This document shows positions 34,895 to 45,822 of a DNA stretch of 64,000 bases, in pieces (within the stretch, counting starts at the first letter, position 1; every line of letters starts with the position of its first letter). The DNA comes from Chitinibacter bivalviorum (GTDB lineage: Bacteria; Pseudomonadota; Gammaproteobacteria; Burkholderiales; Chitinibacteraceae), in the NCBI RefSeq assembly GCF_013403565.1, contig NZ_CP058627.1, positions 3,162,001-3,226,000 of the forward strand, read 5' to 3'. The notes beneath the pieces are model-generated. The model was given only the letters and a program-made list of their open reading frames with translations, did no database searches and was not told the origin of the DNA. Made by a program: the position numbers and the translations under genes.

Positions 34895-35244
34895 GAGCGT
34901 ATTTTCTTGAACAAACTCAATAAAGCAGCTCGGGCTGCCGCTCCTTCTTGGCGAGTAAACGCCTTGCGCGATCGCACCACGATATCCAAGCCAGCCAATT
35001 GAGTGGCATTGAGGCGGAAAGTTTCGCGGATCGTGCGCTTTATATAATTGCGACCAACGGCCCGCTTGTCGGTTTTCTTGCCAACGACTAAGCCTAATCT
35101 CGCTTGTGAGCTTGAATTAGGTTTGCCGAGCAATTGAAAGTAATCATTTCCGACAGACGCGCGCAAACTAAAAACGGATGAAAAATCATCCGTTTTTAGT
35201 AGACGCGCAGTGCGCGCAAAGCGGTAGCGGGTCTCGCTACTCAC
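34867..35244 (-). CDS. rnpA: RNase P protein component RnpA
   Basis: A protein of 125 residues if it starts at GTG 35244 ([25 protein letters not shown]); an upstream TTG (35274) would add 10 residues and lie 3 bp beyond the rpmH stop. The family core is clear: [31 protein letters not shown] contains the RNR-type RNA-binding motif. It binds the RNase P RNA to mature tRNA 5' ends. The GTG/TTG ambiguity and overlap with yidD are typical of this block. Confidence 0.9.
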   Translation of the reverse strand: MSSETRYRFARTARLLKTDDFSSVFSLRASVGNDYFQLLGKPNSSSQARLGLVVGKKTDKRAVGRNYIKRTIRETFRLNATQLAGLDIVVRSRKAFTRQEGAAARAALLSLFKKIRSCRALSSHL

Positions 35245-35277
35245 GCCGTGATCTGCGTTGACGTGCTTAAGCAAAGC

Positions 35278-35412
35278 TTAGGCAGACAGACGCTTGCGGC
35301 CTTTGGCGCGGCGAGCGTTCAGAACGCGAACACCACCAACAGAGCTCATACGGGCGCGGAAACCATGAGTACGCTTGCGGCGAATCACGGAAGGCTGGAA
35401 AGTACGCTTCAT
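35278..35412 (-). CDS. rpmH: 50S ribosomal protein L34
   Basis: A 44-residue basic protein starting [22 protein letters not shown] and ending GRKRLSA, which is the L34 family throughout. It is the first gene of the leftward block and lies just 230 bp from dnaA, the universal arrangement at the bacterial initiation locus. A near-consensus promoter (see 35451) precedes it. It is too short for most ORF cut-offs. Confidence 0.96.
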   Translation of the reverse strand: MKRTFQPSVIRRKRTHGFRARMSSVGGVRVLNARRAKGRKRLSA

Positions 35413-35450
35413 GATAAATCCTAGAGACTAAAGATGCAGTAAACACGCGA

Positions 35451-35479
35451 TTTAATCAGTGAACTACTCTGCTTGTCAA
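35451..35479 (-). promoter_or_regulatory. rpmH promoter
   Basis: Leftward, TTGACA (35474-35479), exactly 17 bases, then ATTAAA (35451-35456). The -35 is perfect and the -10 keeps the key A at position 2 poorly but T-rich context is good; it lies about 40 bases before the rpmH start. Confidence 0.7.
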
Positions 35480-35511
35480 GCCAAAATGATTGATTCCTAA
35501 ACATTAATGCC

Positions 35512-35542
35512 TGTGGATAAGTTGCGAGCAACACGGTACAAT
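35512..35542 (+). promoter_or_regulatory. DnaA box over the dnaA promoter
   Basis: TGTGGATAA (35512-35520) is an exact DnaA box on the minus strand. TACAAT (35537-35542) is a good -10, and the position 17 bases upstream of it falls inside the box, so DnaA bound there would cover the -35. This is the usual layout of dnaA autorepression. Only this one exact box is seen in the rpmH-dnaA gap, so the replication origin itself is not proven to lie here. Confidence 0.6.
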
Positions 35543-35642
35543 CAGCGGCTTCCCATGACCAACAATCTAATCTATCACCAGCCGCGCAAATCCGATCAGC
35601 GAGTAATCGTCTGTGAAATGGCGTGGTGATTGACTGTCCCCA

Positions 35643-37070
35643 ATGCAAACAAAAGTTCAAACAGAAGCCCTGTGGGCGCACTGCCTTAATGAGCTCCAGC
35701 AAAGTCTGGCGGCCAGCCAGTTTAATATCTGGATTAAGCCTTTGGCTCAAAGTGCACAGGTCGTGGATGGTACGTTGGTGATTGCAGTACCGAATCAGAT
35801 TTTTCTACAATTTATTCGTGATCGCTATTTGGGCATGATCGAAATGGCGGCGGCCAAGGTCTGCGATGGGGTGCCGCCCCATATTGAACTTAAAGTAGGC
35901 GCTCTACCTGTTAATAAGCCTGCGGAACGTGTTGCTGCGCCACAATCGCAGGAAAGTGTAGGTTCGGGTGAGCCGGAAGCTGCCGCTCCTGTAGCGGCGC
36001 CTGCGCCCAAGCCAGCGAAACGGTTTGACGCTGCGGGCTCGAATCATGAATTAATGCGCCTCAACCCCGGTCACACCTTTGATACTTTAGTTACAGGTAA
36101 GGCCAATCAGGTGGCGCGCGCTGCCGCGATGCAGGTCGCCGAAAACCCCGGTGTGAGCTACAACCCGCTCTTTGTGTATGGTGGCGTAGGCTTGGGTAAG
36201 ACCCACTTGATTCAGGCGATTGGTAATTTTGTACATCAACACAATCCGCAGGCCAAGATTCGCTATATCCATGCTGAGAAATATGTTCAGGACGTGGTCA
36301 AGGCCTATCAACATAAGTCTTTTGATGACTTTAAAAAGTACTATCACTCGCTTGATGTCTTGCTGGTCGATGATATTCAGTTCTTCGTTGGTAAAGATCG
36401 CACGCAAGAAGAGTTCTTCTATCTATTTAATGCGCTACTCGAAAGCGGTAAGCAGATTATTCTGACTAGCGACAAAATTCCGCGTGAAATCGAAGGATTG
36501 CAAGAGCGTCTGACTAGCCGTTTCTCGTGGGGCTTGATCGTGCCGATCGAGCCGCCAGAAACCGAAATGCGCGTGGCGATTTTGCTGAAAAAAGCCGAAG
36601 CCGAGCATTTTAAGCTCGATGCGAATGTGGCCTTTTTTATGGCTAAAAATATCCGCTCGAATGTGCGTGAGCTCGAAGGCGCTTTGAAGCGTGTTATGGC
36701 GTATTCGCGCTTTACGAATCAGCTGATTACGGTTGATTCGGCCAAAGAGGCGCTGCGCGATATTTTGGCTTCGGGCAATCGCCAGGTGTCGGTGGAAAAT
36801 ATCCAAAAAACGGTGGCTGACTTTTACAAAATTAAAGTCGCCGATATGCACAGTAAAAAACGGACGCGCGACATTGCTCGCCCGCGCCAGATGGCGATGG
36901 CGCTGACGAAAGAATTAACGCAAATGAGCTTGCCTGCGATTGGCGATGCTTTTGGTGGGCGCGACCATACGACTGTGCTACATGCCTGCCGAACAATTCA
37001 GGATTTCCGTCAGAGCGATCAGGAAATGGCACATCAATATAGTGTGCTGTTGCAGATGTTGCGTTCCTGA
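35643..37070 (+). CDS. dnaA: chromosomal replication initiator DnaA
   Basis: A protein of 475 residues. An N-terminal DnaB/DiaA-binding domain (WAHCLNELQQSLAASQFNIWIKPL) and a variable Ala/Pro-rich linker precede the AAA+ domain: Walker A GGVGLGKTH (about 180), Walker B LLVDDIQF (about 240), sensor 1 and arginine-finger region. The C-terminal helix-turn-helix holds the DnaA signature GDAFGGRDHTTVLHACRTI. It binds DnaA boxes and opens the origin. The 100-bp gap to dnaN has no recognisable terminator. Confidence 0.97.
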   Translation: MQTKVQTEALWAHCLNELQQSLAASQFNIWIKPLAQSAQVVDGTLVIAVPNQIFLQFIRDRYLGMIEMAAAKVCDGVPPHIELKVGALPVNKPAERVAAPQSQESVGSGEPEAAAPVAAPAPKPAKRFDAAGSNHELMRLNPGHTFDTLVTGKANQVARAAAMQVAENPGVSYNPLFVYGGVGLGKTHLIQAIGNFVHQHNPQAKIRYIHAEKYVQDVVKAYQHKSFDDFKKYYHSLDVLLVDDIQFFVGKDRTQEEFFYLFNALLESGKQIILTSDKIPREIEGLQERLTSRFSWGLIVPIEPPETEMRVAILLKKAEAEHFKLDANVAFFMAKNIRSNVRELEGALKRVMAYSRFTNQLITVDSAKEALRDILASGNRQVSVENIQKTVADFYKIKVADMHSKKRTRDIARPRQMAMALTKELTQMSLPAIGDAFGGRDHTTVLHACRTIQDFRQSDQEMAHQYSVLLQMLRS

Positions 37071-37170
37071 ACGATTGCTCTGTGCGGGCTTGCCCGAATC
37101 TGAAGATTTAGGCGATTTCAGGTAGAATTGGGTTTCTTTTTATTAAACGATTTGGATTAGGTGAGGGAAA

Positions 37171-38277
37171 ATGCAACTGCTGCAAGCTGAACGCGATTCG
37201 CTCTTAAAACCGCTGGCTACCGTAACTGGTATCGTTGAGCGCAGACATACTTTGCCGATTCTCTCGAACGTACTGATTAAGAAAGACGGTGATCGTCTGG
37301 TCTTTACTGGTACCGATCTCGAAATTCAAATTAGCAGCCAGCAAGCTGAAGGTTTTTCCGGCGGTGATTTTGCGATCACCGTAGCGGCAAAAAAACTGTC
37401 GGATATTTTGCGTGCGATTCCCGATAAAACCGTGGTGTCGTTTGAAGAGGCCGATGGTCGCTTGACGATTAAAGCTGGCAAAAGCCGCTTTGCACTGCAA
37501 ACGCTGCCGGCGGCTGATTTTCCGCAATTGGCGGTAGATACCAATTTGCGCGCGACGGTTCGTATGCCGCAAGGTCAATTAAAAGCGTTGTTGGGCCGCG
37601 TGCAGTTTGCCATGGCGCACCAAGACATCCGTTATTACCTCAATGGCATGTTCATGGTGACTGAGGGTAATCAGCTTAAATTGGTGGCCACCGATGGCCA
37701 CCGTCTGGGTTTTGCCTCGACCGAATTGGCGACCTCGTTTGATAAAAACGAAGTGATCTTGCCGCGCAAAACCATTCTTGAATTGTATAAATTGCTCGCC
37801 GATGTGGATGACGAAGTCACGATCGACATCGCGACCAATCAGGTGAAGTTTAGCTTTGGCAATATCGTGATTCACAGCAAAGTGGTTGACGGTAAATTCC
37901 CCGACTACAACCGCGTGATTCCGCAAAACAATACCCGCTTGCTTAGCGTAGATCGTCAGGCTTTGCTGTCTTCTATGCAGCGCGCGGCGATTCTGTCGAA
38001 CGAGAAATTCCGTGGTGTACGTTTGGTGCTGACCGACAATACCCTGAAAATCTTGTGCAATAACAATGAGCAGGAAGAAGCTCAAGAAGAGCTTGAGGTG
38101 GTATATGCTCACGATCCTTTAGATGTGGGCTTTAACATTCAATACCTCCTGGATGTATTGACCAATATCTCGGTGGAAACGCTGCATTGCTACTTTGGTG
38201 ATGTGAATTCCAGCGTGCTGGTTACGATTCCTGACAATGAACATTTCAAATACATCGTCATGCCGATGCGTATTTAG
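37171..38277 (+). CDS. dnaN: DNA polymerase III sliding clamp, beta subunit
   Basis: A protein of 368 residues. GAGGGAAA precedes the ATG. Three repeated clamp domains are visible: MQLLQAERDSLLKPLATVTGIVERRHTLPILSNVL at the start, LVATDGHRLGFASTEL in the middle, and the C-terminal FKYIVMPMRI. It forms a ring dimer tethering Pol III to DNA. It is followed by a perfect hairpin before gyrB; no recF lies between dnaN and gyrB, unlike in many gammaproteobacteria. Confidence 0.97.
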   Translation: MQLLQAERDSLLKPLATVTGIVERRHTLPILSNVLIKKDGDRLVFTGTDLEIQISSQQAEGFSGGDFAITVAAKKLSDILRAIPDKTVVSFEEADGRLTIKAGKSRFALQTLPAADFPQLAVDTNLRATVRMPQGQLKALLGRVQFAMAHQDIRYYLNGMFMVTEGNQLKLVATDGHRLGFASTELATSFDKNEVILPRKTILELYKLLADVDDEVTIDIATNQVKFSFGNIVIHSKVVDGKFPDYNRVIPQNNTRLLSVDRQALLSSMQRAAILSNEKFRGVRLVLTDNTLKILCNNNEQEEAQEELEVVYAHDPLDVGFNIQYLLDVLTNISVETLHCYFGDVNSSVLVTIPDNEHFKYIVMPMRI

Positions 38278-38290
38278 TTGTAGGTGTGAC

Positions 38291-38318
38291 CACAAAAGGG
38301 CTTTAAAGCCCTTTTGTG
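38291..38318 (+). terminator. intrinsic terminator between dnaN and gyrB
   Basis: A perfect palindrome with 14-bp arms, centred on TTTAAA: CACAAAAGGGC and its complement GCCCTTTTGTG. T-run is short (TTTTG) but the stem is strong. Confidence 0.75.
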
Positions 38319-38352
38319 TCTTGCAGCCTTGTCTCTCACACCGAATTTCTGA

Positions 38353-40779
<2,427 letters not shown>

Positions 40780-40788
40780 GTTGTTGTA

Positions 40789-40840
40789 GGATCCCATTAA
40801 CTTCTAGATATTTCCCACTTTTCTAGATTTATGGGATCAC
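40789..40840. repeat. inverted repeat after gyrB
   Basis: GGATCCCATTAACTTCTAGA and TCTAGATTTATGGGATCAC are facing arms (GATCCCAT/ATGGGATC plus TCTAGA/TCTAGA) around TATTTCCCACTTT. It lies between the gyrB stop and its terminator. It resembles neither a T-tailed terminator nor a known repeat; it could be a 3' stability hairpin. Confidence 0.55.
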
Positions 40841-40851
40841 AGGTTGACGCT

Positions 40852-40878
40852 AAAAAAGCCCCGAAAGGGGCTTTTTTA
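40852..40878 (+). terminator. intrinsic terminator of gyrB
   Basis: AAAAAAGCCCC-GAAA-GGGGCTTTTTT: a strong stem with A-run before and T-run after. Confidence 0.9.
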
Positions 40879-41037
40879 TTGAGCCTTTGTTACCTCTATA
40901 CAAAAGCACCGAAAAGCAGTTTTTAGCGCGCTGGCCGCTGCTGCAATTGTACTTATTGAGATCGAATTTTGTTGGGTATATTCGTAAAGAACTTGCTATT
41001 GAATGTCTTCATGAGGATACCCAAGCATCGAATGTAA

Positions 41038-41064
41038 AAATGCCCCGTAGCGAGCGGGGCATTT
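41038..41064 (-). terminator. intrinsic terminator of the oxidoreductase gene
   Basis: ATGCCCCG and CGGGGCAT pair around TAGCGAG; leftward it runs into TTTTTAC. It lies directly after the leftward gene that ends at 41069. Confidence 0.82.
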
Positions 41065-41068
41065 GGTT

Positions 41069-42082
41069 TTATTCCGCCGCGAGAACAATCTTGCCGCGGG
41101 CTTTGCCACTTTCGAGCAAAGCATGGGCGCGGAGCAGATTGGCTGCGTTGATGGGGCCGAAGTTGTCATTTACCGTGCTGCGAATCAAGCCGGCATCGAC
41201 CAAGCTCGCCATTTCGTTGAGCAAGTGATGTTGCGCAATCATATCGCTGGTTTGGTACAGCGAGCGCGTGAACATCAATTCCCAGTGCAGCGATACGCTT
41301 TTGCGTTTGAGCTTGTTAATGTCGATCGGCGCGGGGTCGTCGATCAGGCCAAATTGCCCTTGCGGCGCAATGCTTTCAACGATTTGTGCAAAATGCGTGT
41401 CGGTTTGATTGAGGCTCACAATATGGCTGACCTGATCAAAACCGATGCGTTTGAGCTCTTCGCTAATGGGTTTGCTGTGATCAATTACATGATGCGCGCC
41501 TAGCTCTTTTACCCACGCTTGGGTTTCTGGCCGCGATGCCGTGGCGATGATGGTGACGCCGGTGAGCTGGCGCGCCAGTTGAATCATCACCGAGCCCACG
41601 CCACCTGCTGCGCCGATAATCAATAGTTGCTGATTTTTGCGTACGGTGTCTTTGGCGATTTTTTGCCGGTCAAACAGCATTTCCCACGCGGTAATGCTGG
41701 TTAGCGGCAGCGCGGCAGCGGCGGTAAAATCCAGCGTGCTCGGCATTTTGCCGACAATGCGCTCATCGACCAATTGCAGCTCGGCATTGCTGCCTTGCCG
41801 CGAAATATCCCCCGCATACCACACGCGATCTCCGGGCTGAAATAGCGTGACCTCAGGGCCGACGGCTTTGACTATGCCGGCGGCATCCCAACCAAGGATT
41901 TTCCATTCGCCCGCTGCGGCGCTGCCGCCTTGACGCACTTTGGTGTCGACGGGGTTAACCGAAATGGCTTTTACTTCCACCAAGACATCACGCCCAGTTG
42001 GGGTCGGATCGGCTAATTCAATATCTTGCAATGTGGCGCTTGCGCCCAGTGAATGAGCGGTCTGATAGGCAACGGCTTTCAT
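41069..42082 (-). CDS. zinc-free alcohol dehydrogenase/quinone oxidoreductase
   Basis: A protein of 337 residues of the medium-chain dehydrogenase family: an N-terminal GroES-like fold (AISVNPVDTKVRQG, LGWDAAGIVKAVGPEV, GDRVWYAGD) and a Rossmann domain with GAAGGVGSVMIQLARQL. The catalytic zinc ligands are absent, as in quinone oxidoreductases of the zinc-binding alcohol dehydrogenase-like group. It should reduce quinones or enals with NADPH. It lies 21 bp after the Old Yellow Enzyme gene, both opposite the LysR gene, so it is probably part of a small electrophile-response operon. Confidence 0.87.
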   Translation of the reverse strand: MKAVAYQTAHSLGASATLQDIELADPTPTGRDVLVEVKAISVNPVDTKVRQGGSAAAGEWKILGWDAAGIVKAVGPEVTLFQPGDRVWYAGDISRQGSNAELQLVDERIVGKMPSTLDFTAAAALPLTSITAWEMLFDRQKIAKDTVRKNQQLLIIGAAGGVGSVMIQLARQLTGVTIIATASRPETQAWVKELGAHHVIDHSKPISEELKRIGFDQVSHIVSLNQTDTHFAQIVESIAPQGQFGLIDDPAPIDINKLKRKSVSLHWELMFTRSLYQTSDMIAQHHLLNEMASLVDAGLIRSTVNDNFGPINAANLLRAHALLESGKARGKIVLAAE

Positions 42083-42103
42083 AGAGTGATCTCCAAATGA
42101 TGA

Positions 42104-43201
42104 TTATTGATTGCTGCTATAGCTGGGGTAGTCGATGTAGCCGCGCTCATCACCACCAAAGAGCTGTGTTGGGTTTAAGGCGGCCAACGGTTCGCCTCGC
42201 GTCAAGCGGGCCACGAGGTCAGGGTTGGCGACAAAGGGGCGGCCAAATGCCACTAAGTCGGCGTAGCCCGCCGCGATGACTTCATGCGCTTTGCTGGCGG
42301 TATAGCCGCCGGCGACGATAATTTGCCCGCCAAAAACCTGGCGTAATTGCTGGCGAAACGGCGTTGGAATTTGCGGCGCGTCATCCCAATCGGCTTCAGA
42401 TAGGTGCAGGTAGGCAATATTTAATTTATCAAGCAGGCTGGCTGCAGCCAAAATCGTTGGAATAATCTCGGGGCAATTCATGCCGCGCGCCGTGATAAAC
42501 GGAGCCAGCCGCACACCTACACGCTCGGCGCCAATTTCATCCGCAATCGCTGTACTGATTTGTGCCAGTAAACGCAGGCGATTTTCGGTGCTGCCGCCGT
42601 ATTCATCGCTGCGATGATTTGCGGTCGTGCGCAGAAATTGGTCGATCAAATAGCCATTGGCGCCGTGGATTTCAACACCATCAAAGCCTGCCGCCATTGC
42701 ATTGATTGCACCTTGGCGAAAATCTTGCACGATGTCGGCAATTTCAGCGTGAGCCAGCTCGCGTGGCGTTGGGCAATCAACCATGCCGCCGACGCCATCG
42801 TCATTGACCACCCAAACTTGAGCTTGTGGATCGATTGCCGAAGGCGCAACAGGTAGCTCTCCGTCGTGAAATACGGGGTGCGACATCCGGCCGACGTGCC
42901 ACAGCTGCAAAAAGATCCGCCCGCCAGCGGCGTGGACTGCATCCGTCACTTTTCGCCAGCCGGCAATTTGCGCATTGCTGTAAATGCCTGGCGTGAAGCT
43001 ATAGCCTTGGCCTTGGCGCGAGATTTGCGTCGCTTCGGTGATGATCAGCCCCGCAGTGGCGCGCTGGGCATAATAGGTCGCCATCATGGCATTCGGAATA
43101 TCACCGGGTTGCGTGGTGCGGCTGCGCGTCATCGGCGCCATGACGACGCGGTTCGGCAGGCGCAAATGGCGCATATTCAGTGGGTTGAATAACAAGCTCA
43201 T
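42104..43201 (-). CDS. nemA: Old Yellow Enzyme family alkene reductase
   Basis: A protein of 365 residues matching the NemA/OYE class: LFNPLNMRHLRLPNRVVMAPMTRSRT, GLIITEATQISRQGQGY, the proton/ligand site HGANGYLIDQFLR, SDEYGGSTENRLR, and LVAFGRPFVANPDLVARL. FMN-dependent, it reduces activated alkenes, nitro-aromatics or N-ethylmaleimide. It is encoded opposite a LysR regulator and is followed by an MDR oxidoreductase; such pairs respond to electrophiles. The symbol reflects family only. Confidence 0.88.
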   Translation of the reverse strand: MSLLFNPLNMRHLRLPNRVVMAPMTRSRTTQPGDIPNAMMATYYAQRATAGLIITEATQISRQGQGYSFTPGIYSNAQIAGWRKVTDAVHAAGGRIFLQLWHVGRMSHPVFHDGELPVAPSAIDPQAQVWVVNDDGVGGMVDCPTPRELAHAEIADIVQDFRQGAINAMAAGFDGVEIHGANGYLIDQFLRTTANHRSDEYGGSTENRLRLLAQISTAIADEIGAERVGVRLAPFITARGMNCPEIIPTILAAASLLDKLNIAYLHLSEADWDDAPQIPTPFRQQLRQVFGGQIIVAGGYTASKAHEVIAAGYADLVAFGRPFVANPDLVARLTRGEPLAALNPTQLFGGDERGYIDYPSYSSNQ

Positions 43202-43351
43202 CGTGTTCTCTCTGCAAGATGGTTTGGCCTTGGAGCACGTTGATCAGCGCTGCTTCAGGCTTGAGTCGATGCAGTTTGGCATCGGCTGCGGGACTGAATG
43301 CATTATTGGCGCTTTTATTTAATTGAGAAACCCGCTATTTTTAGAAATATT

Positions 43352-43368
43352 TTCAATAATTTGTTGAA
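43352..43368. promoter_or_regulatory. candidate LysR-type operator
   Basis: TTCAATAATTTGTTGAA is a perfect inverted repeat with 5-bp arms and a 7-base spacer, of the T-N11-A type used by LysR proteins. It lies in the AT-rich gap between the divergent OYE and LysR genes, 27 bp from the regulator's start, so it fits autoregulation and control of the operon. Confidence 0.5.
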
Positions 43369-43394
43369 TATGGCGTGCTTGAAGTGGGTGGATG

Positions 43395-44330
43395 ATGAAA
43401 ATACTGCGCGAGTTAGAAATCTTTATTCGTACCGCCGAAACGGGCAGCTTGTCGGAGGCCGCGCGGCAGCTCGATTTAACGCCAGCGGCCACCAGCGCTG
43501 CGATTAAGCGGCTGGAGGCCGAGCTGAGTACCGCGCTGTTTGCCCGCTCAACGCGTAGTCTGCGTTTAACGCCAGCAGGGCAGCTATTTCTGGCGCATTG
43601 CCAGCCCGGCGTGCAAATGATTATGAATGCGTGCGAGTCGCTGCGCTTGGGGGAAGACACGCTGCGCGGCGTGCTGCAAATATCGCTGCCGTCTGATTTG
43701 GGGCGCAATATTGTGTTGCCGTGGCTCGACGAGTTTCAGGTGCGCTATCCGCAAGTGACATTGCGGGTGTCGATTTCAGATCGACTGGCCGATATTTATC
43801 GCGAGCAAGTGGATCTGGCTTTGCGCTACGGCAGCTTGCCAGATTCCAATATGGTGGCGATGCCGATTGCGCCCGACAATCGCCGCGTACTGTGCGCTTC
43901 CCCCGCGTATCTGGCGCAGCACGGCACGCCGCAGCATTTGAATGAGCTGAGCAAGCACAATTGCCTGTGTTTTATGCTCGGTGATTATGTTTATGATCGC
44001 TGGCGTTTTGACTGGCAAGGGCAAGAGGTTTCGATACAGGTTAGTGGTGATCGCGTGTCGCCCGATGGCGATGCCGTGCGGCGCTGGGCGGTGGCGGGGC
44101 GCGGTATTGCGTATAAATCAACACTGGATGTGATCGAGGATTTGGCGGCGGGCCGCTTGGTACGGCTTTGCCCTGACTGGCTGGGTGAGGCCGCGCCGCT
44201 CAATCTGCTGTGCGCAGATCGGCGCCAGATTAGCCCGGTGATTCAGGCCTTGCAGCAATTTTTGAATCAACGCTGCGACGCCCTGATGCACAGTTTGAAT
44301 CAACAACGGGATGTAAAAATTTGCAAATAG
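43395..44330 (+). CDS. LysR family transcriptional regulator
   Basis: A protein of 311 residues, starting at the second of two adjacent ATG codons (43392/43395). The N-terminal winged helix-turn-helix is ELEIFIRTAETGSLSEAARQLDLTPAATSAAIKRLEAEL, followed by TRSLRLTPAGQLFL. The C-terminal effector domain follows (LRVSISDRLADIYREQVDLALRYGSLPDSN). It is divergent from the OYE and oxidoreductase genes, with a shared 190-bp control region; I infer it activates them in response to an electrophile. The ligand is not known. Confidence 0.88.
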   Translation: MKILRELEIFIRTAETGSLSEAARQLDLTPAATSAAIKRLEAELSTALFARSTRSLRLTPAGQLFLAHCQPGVQMIMNACESLRLGEDTLRGVLQISLPSDLGRNIVLPWLDEFQVRYPQVTLRVSISDRLADIYREQVDLALRYGSLPDSNMVAMPIAPDNRRVLCASPAYLAQHGTPQHLNELSKHNCLCFMLGDYVYDRWRFDWQGQEVSIQVSGDRVSPDGDAVRRWAVAGRGIAYKSTLDVIEDLAAGRLVRLCPDWLGEAAPLNLLCADRRQISPVIQALQQFLNQRCDALMHSLNQQRDVKICK

Positions 44331-44646
44331 ACTAGGCCAGATCAGCTGGCTGGGTGATGATAAGTGATGTTTTTAATCTAATGATGTATGGGTATTGCTG
44401 TGTAGTCATTAGTTTGAATGGATTTTGCGTGCATACCCTGTAGATTCTATTTTTGATTGATCTTGTAGCTTGAGCGCCGCTATGTTTGCTTGCCGAATGT
44501 TACGTGAATATTCCACCTGCATTGGGTGGTAATCTGCCACAGCTTTGGTTTGTATTATTACGCTATTGTTCGATTTTGATTGCTGCTTATGCCAAGCGCA
44601 TTGATTGCTGATTTGAATTCCTCCCTTTTCCGACTTGGAGTGCAAG
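44331..44646. other. 316-bp gene-free region
   Basis: It separates the LysR gene from macA. It holds a hairpin GCCAG/CTGGC just after the LysR stop and a CCACC/GGTGG hairpin near 44513-44530, but no T-tract. The long minus-strand frame that crosses it continues antisense through macA and is not a credible gene. The macA promoter could not be placed. Confidence 0.5.
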
Positions 44647-45822
44647 ATGTCTTTTTTATCGCCCGTAGCTAGCCTGTGGAAGCGACTTGGTATTGTGCGC
44701 TGGTTGCTGCTGATTGCTTTGGGCGTCGGCGCATACTTTATGTTCGGGCGCGAGAAAGTAGACCCTGCCAGCCAAGTGATTTCCAGTGCGGTGAAGCGTG
44801 GCGACGTGGAAGTCTCTGTGTTGGCCACGGGCAAAGTGGAAGCCGCCAAAACGGTCGATGTCGGCGCGCAGGCCTCGGGGCAGATCAAGCGTTTGGCGGT
44901 GCAGCTGGGTGATCGCGTTAAAAAAGGCGATTTGCTGGCCGAGATTGATCCTAGCGTGTCGCAAAATGATTTCGACGAAGCGCAAATGTCGATTGAAGGC
45001 TTGCAGGCACAATCGACCATCAAGCAATTGGCGCTTGACGATGCGCAGCAGGAATTAGCACGGCAAAAAACGATGATGGCGGGCGATGCAACGCCGCGTA
45101 AAGAGCTCGAATCGGCGGCCAATGCGGTCAAAATGCGTCAAGCTGAAATTCGCCAATTGGCCGCACAATTGCGTCAAGCCGAAATCAAATTGGCGACCGC
45201 CAAAACCAATCTGGGCTTCACGCGCATTGTGGCGCCGATGGATGGCATCGTGGCCTCGATTGCGGTGAAAGAAGGTCAGACTGTGAATGCGATTCAATCT
45301 GCACCTACGATTTTAACGCTGGCCGATATGGATACGATGAAGGTGCAGGCGCAAGTGGCCGAGGCCGATGTGGTGCGCCTCAAAGCCGGTACGCCGCTGT
45401 ATTTCTCGGTGCTCGGCGCGCCTGAAACCAAGATCAAAGGGCAAGTTGCCAGCGTCGAGCCAACGCCGCAAACCATCAATAACGCGATTTTCTACAACGC
45501 GCACTTTTTTGTACCCAATCCGCAAGGTCTGCTGCGTTTGCAAATGACAGCGCAAGTGACCTTTATCTTGGCCGAGGCGCGCAATGTGCTGACGATTCCG
45601 GTGGGTGCCATCGGTAAAAAAGGCGCGAATGATCAATACAGCGTCAAAGTGCTCGATGCACAAGGGCAAATTCAAGACCGTAATGTGAGCATAGGCTTGC
45701 GCGGCAATATCGTGGCGGAAGTGAAATCGGGGCTTAAAGAAGGCGATCAAGTCGTGATTGCCAGCTCAATGGCGCTGGACACTTCGAAAAGTAAAAATCC
45801 ACCCCCACCCGAGCCACGCTAA
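44647..45822 (+). CDS. macA: periplasmic adaptor subunit MacA
   Basis: A protein of 391 residues from the ATG at 44647 (GGAG upstream). One N-terminal membrane helix, then a membrane fusion protein: biotinyl-lipoyl halves (VSVLATGKVEAAKTVDVGAQASGQI and the later APMDGIVASIAVKEGQTV), a coiled-coil hairpin of about 90 residues rich in Gln/Glu/Arg, and beta-barrel and membrane-proximal domains. It links MacB to the outer membrane factor. The stop codon of macA overlaps the start of macB. Confidence 0.9.
   Translation: MSFLSPVASLWKRLGIVRWLLLIALGVGAYFMFGREKVDPASQVISSAVKRGDVEVSVLATGKVEAAKTVDVGAQASGQIKRLAVQLGDRVKKGDLLAEIDPSVSQNDFDEAQMSIEGLQAQSTIKQLALDDAQQELARQKTMMAGDATPRKELESAANAVKMRQAEIRQLAAQLRQAEIKLATAKTNLGFTRIVAPMDGIVASIAVKEGQTVNAIQSAPTILTLADMDTMKVQAQVAEADVVRLKAGTPLYFSVLGAPETKIKGQVASVEPTPQTINNAIFYNAHFFVPNPQGLLRLQMTAQVTFILAEARNVLTIPVGAIGKKGANDQYSVKVLDAQGQIQDRNVSIGLRGNIVAEVKSGLKEGDQVVIASSMALDTSKSKNPPPPEPR

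Noticed and set aside
36940..37125. Small plus-strand frame over the dnaA end
   Set aside because: It lies in another frame of the dnaA C-terminal domain with no start signal.
44409..45131. 240-codon minus-strand frame upstream of and inside macA
   Set aside because: Over half lies antisense to macA, whose family match is clear. The frame has no recognisable family, and its serine/cysteine-rich composition is typical of an antisense shadow.
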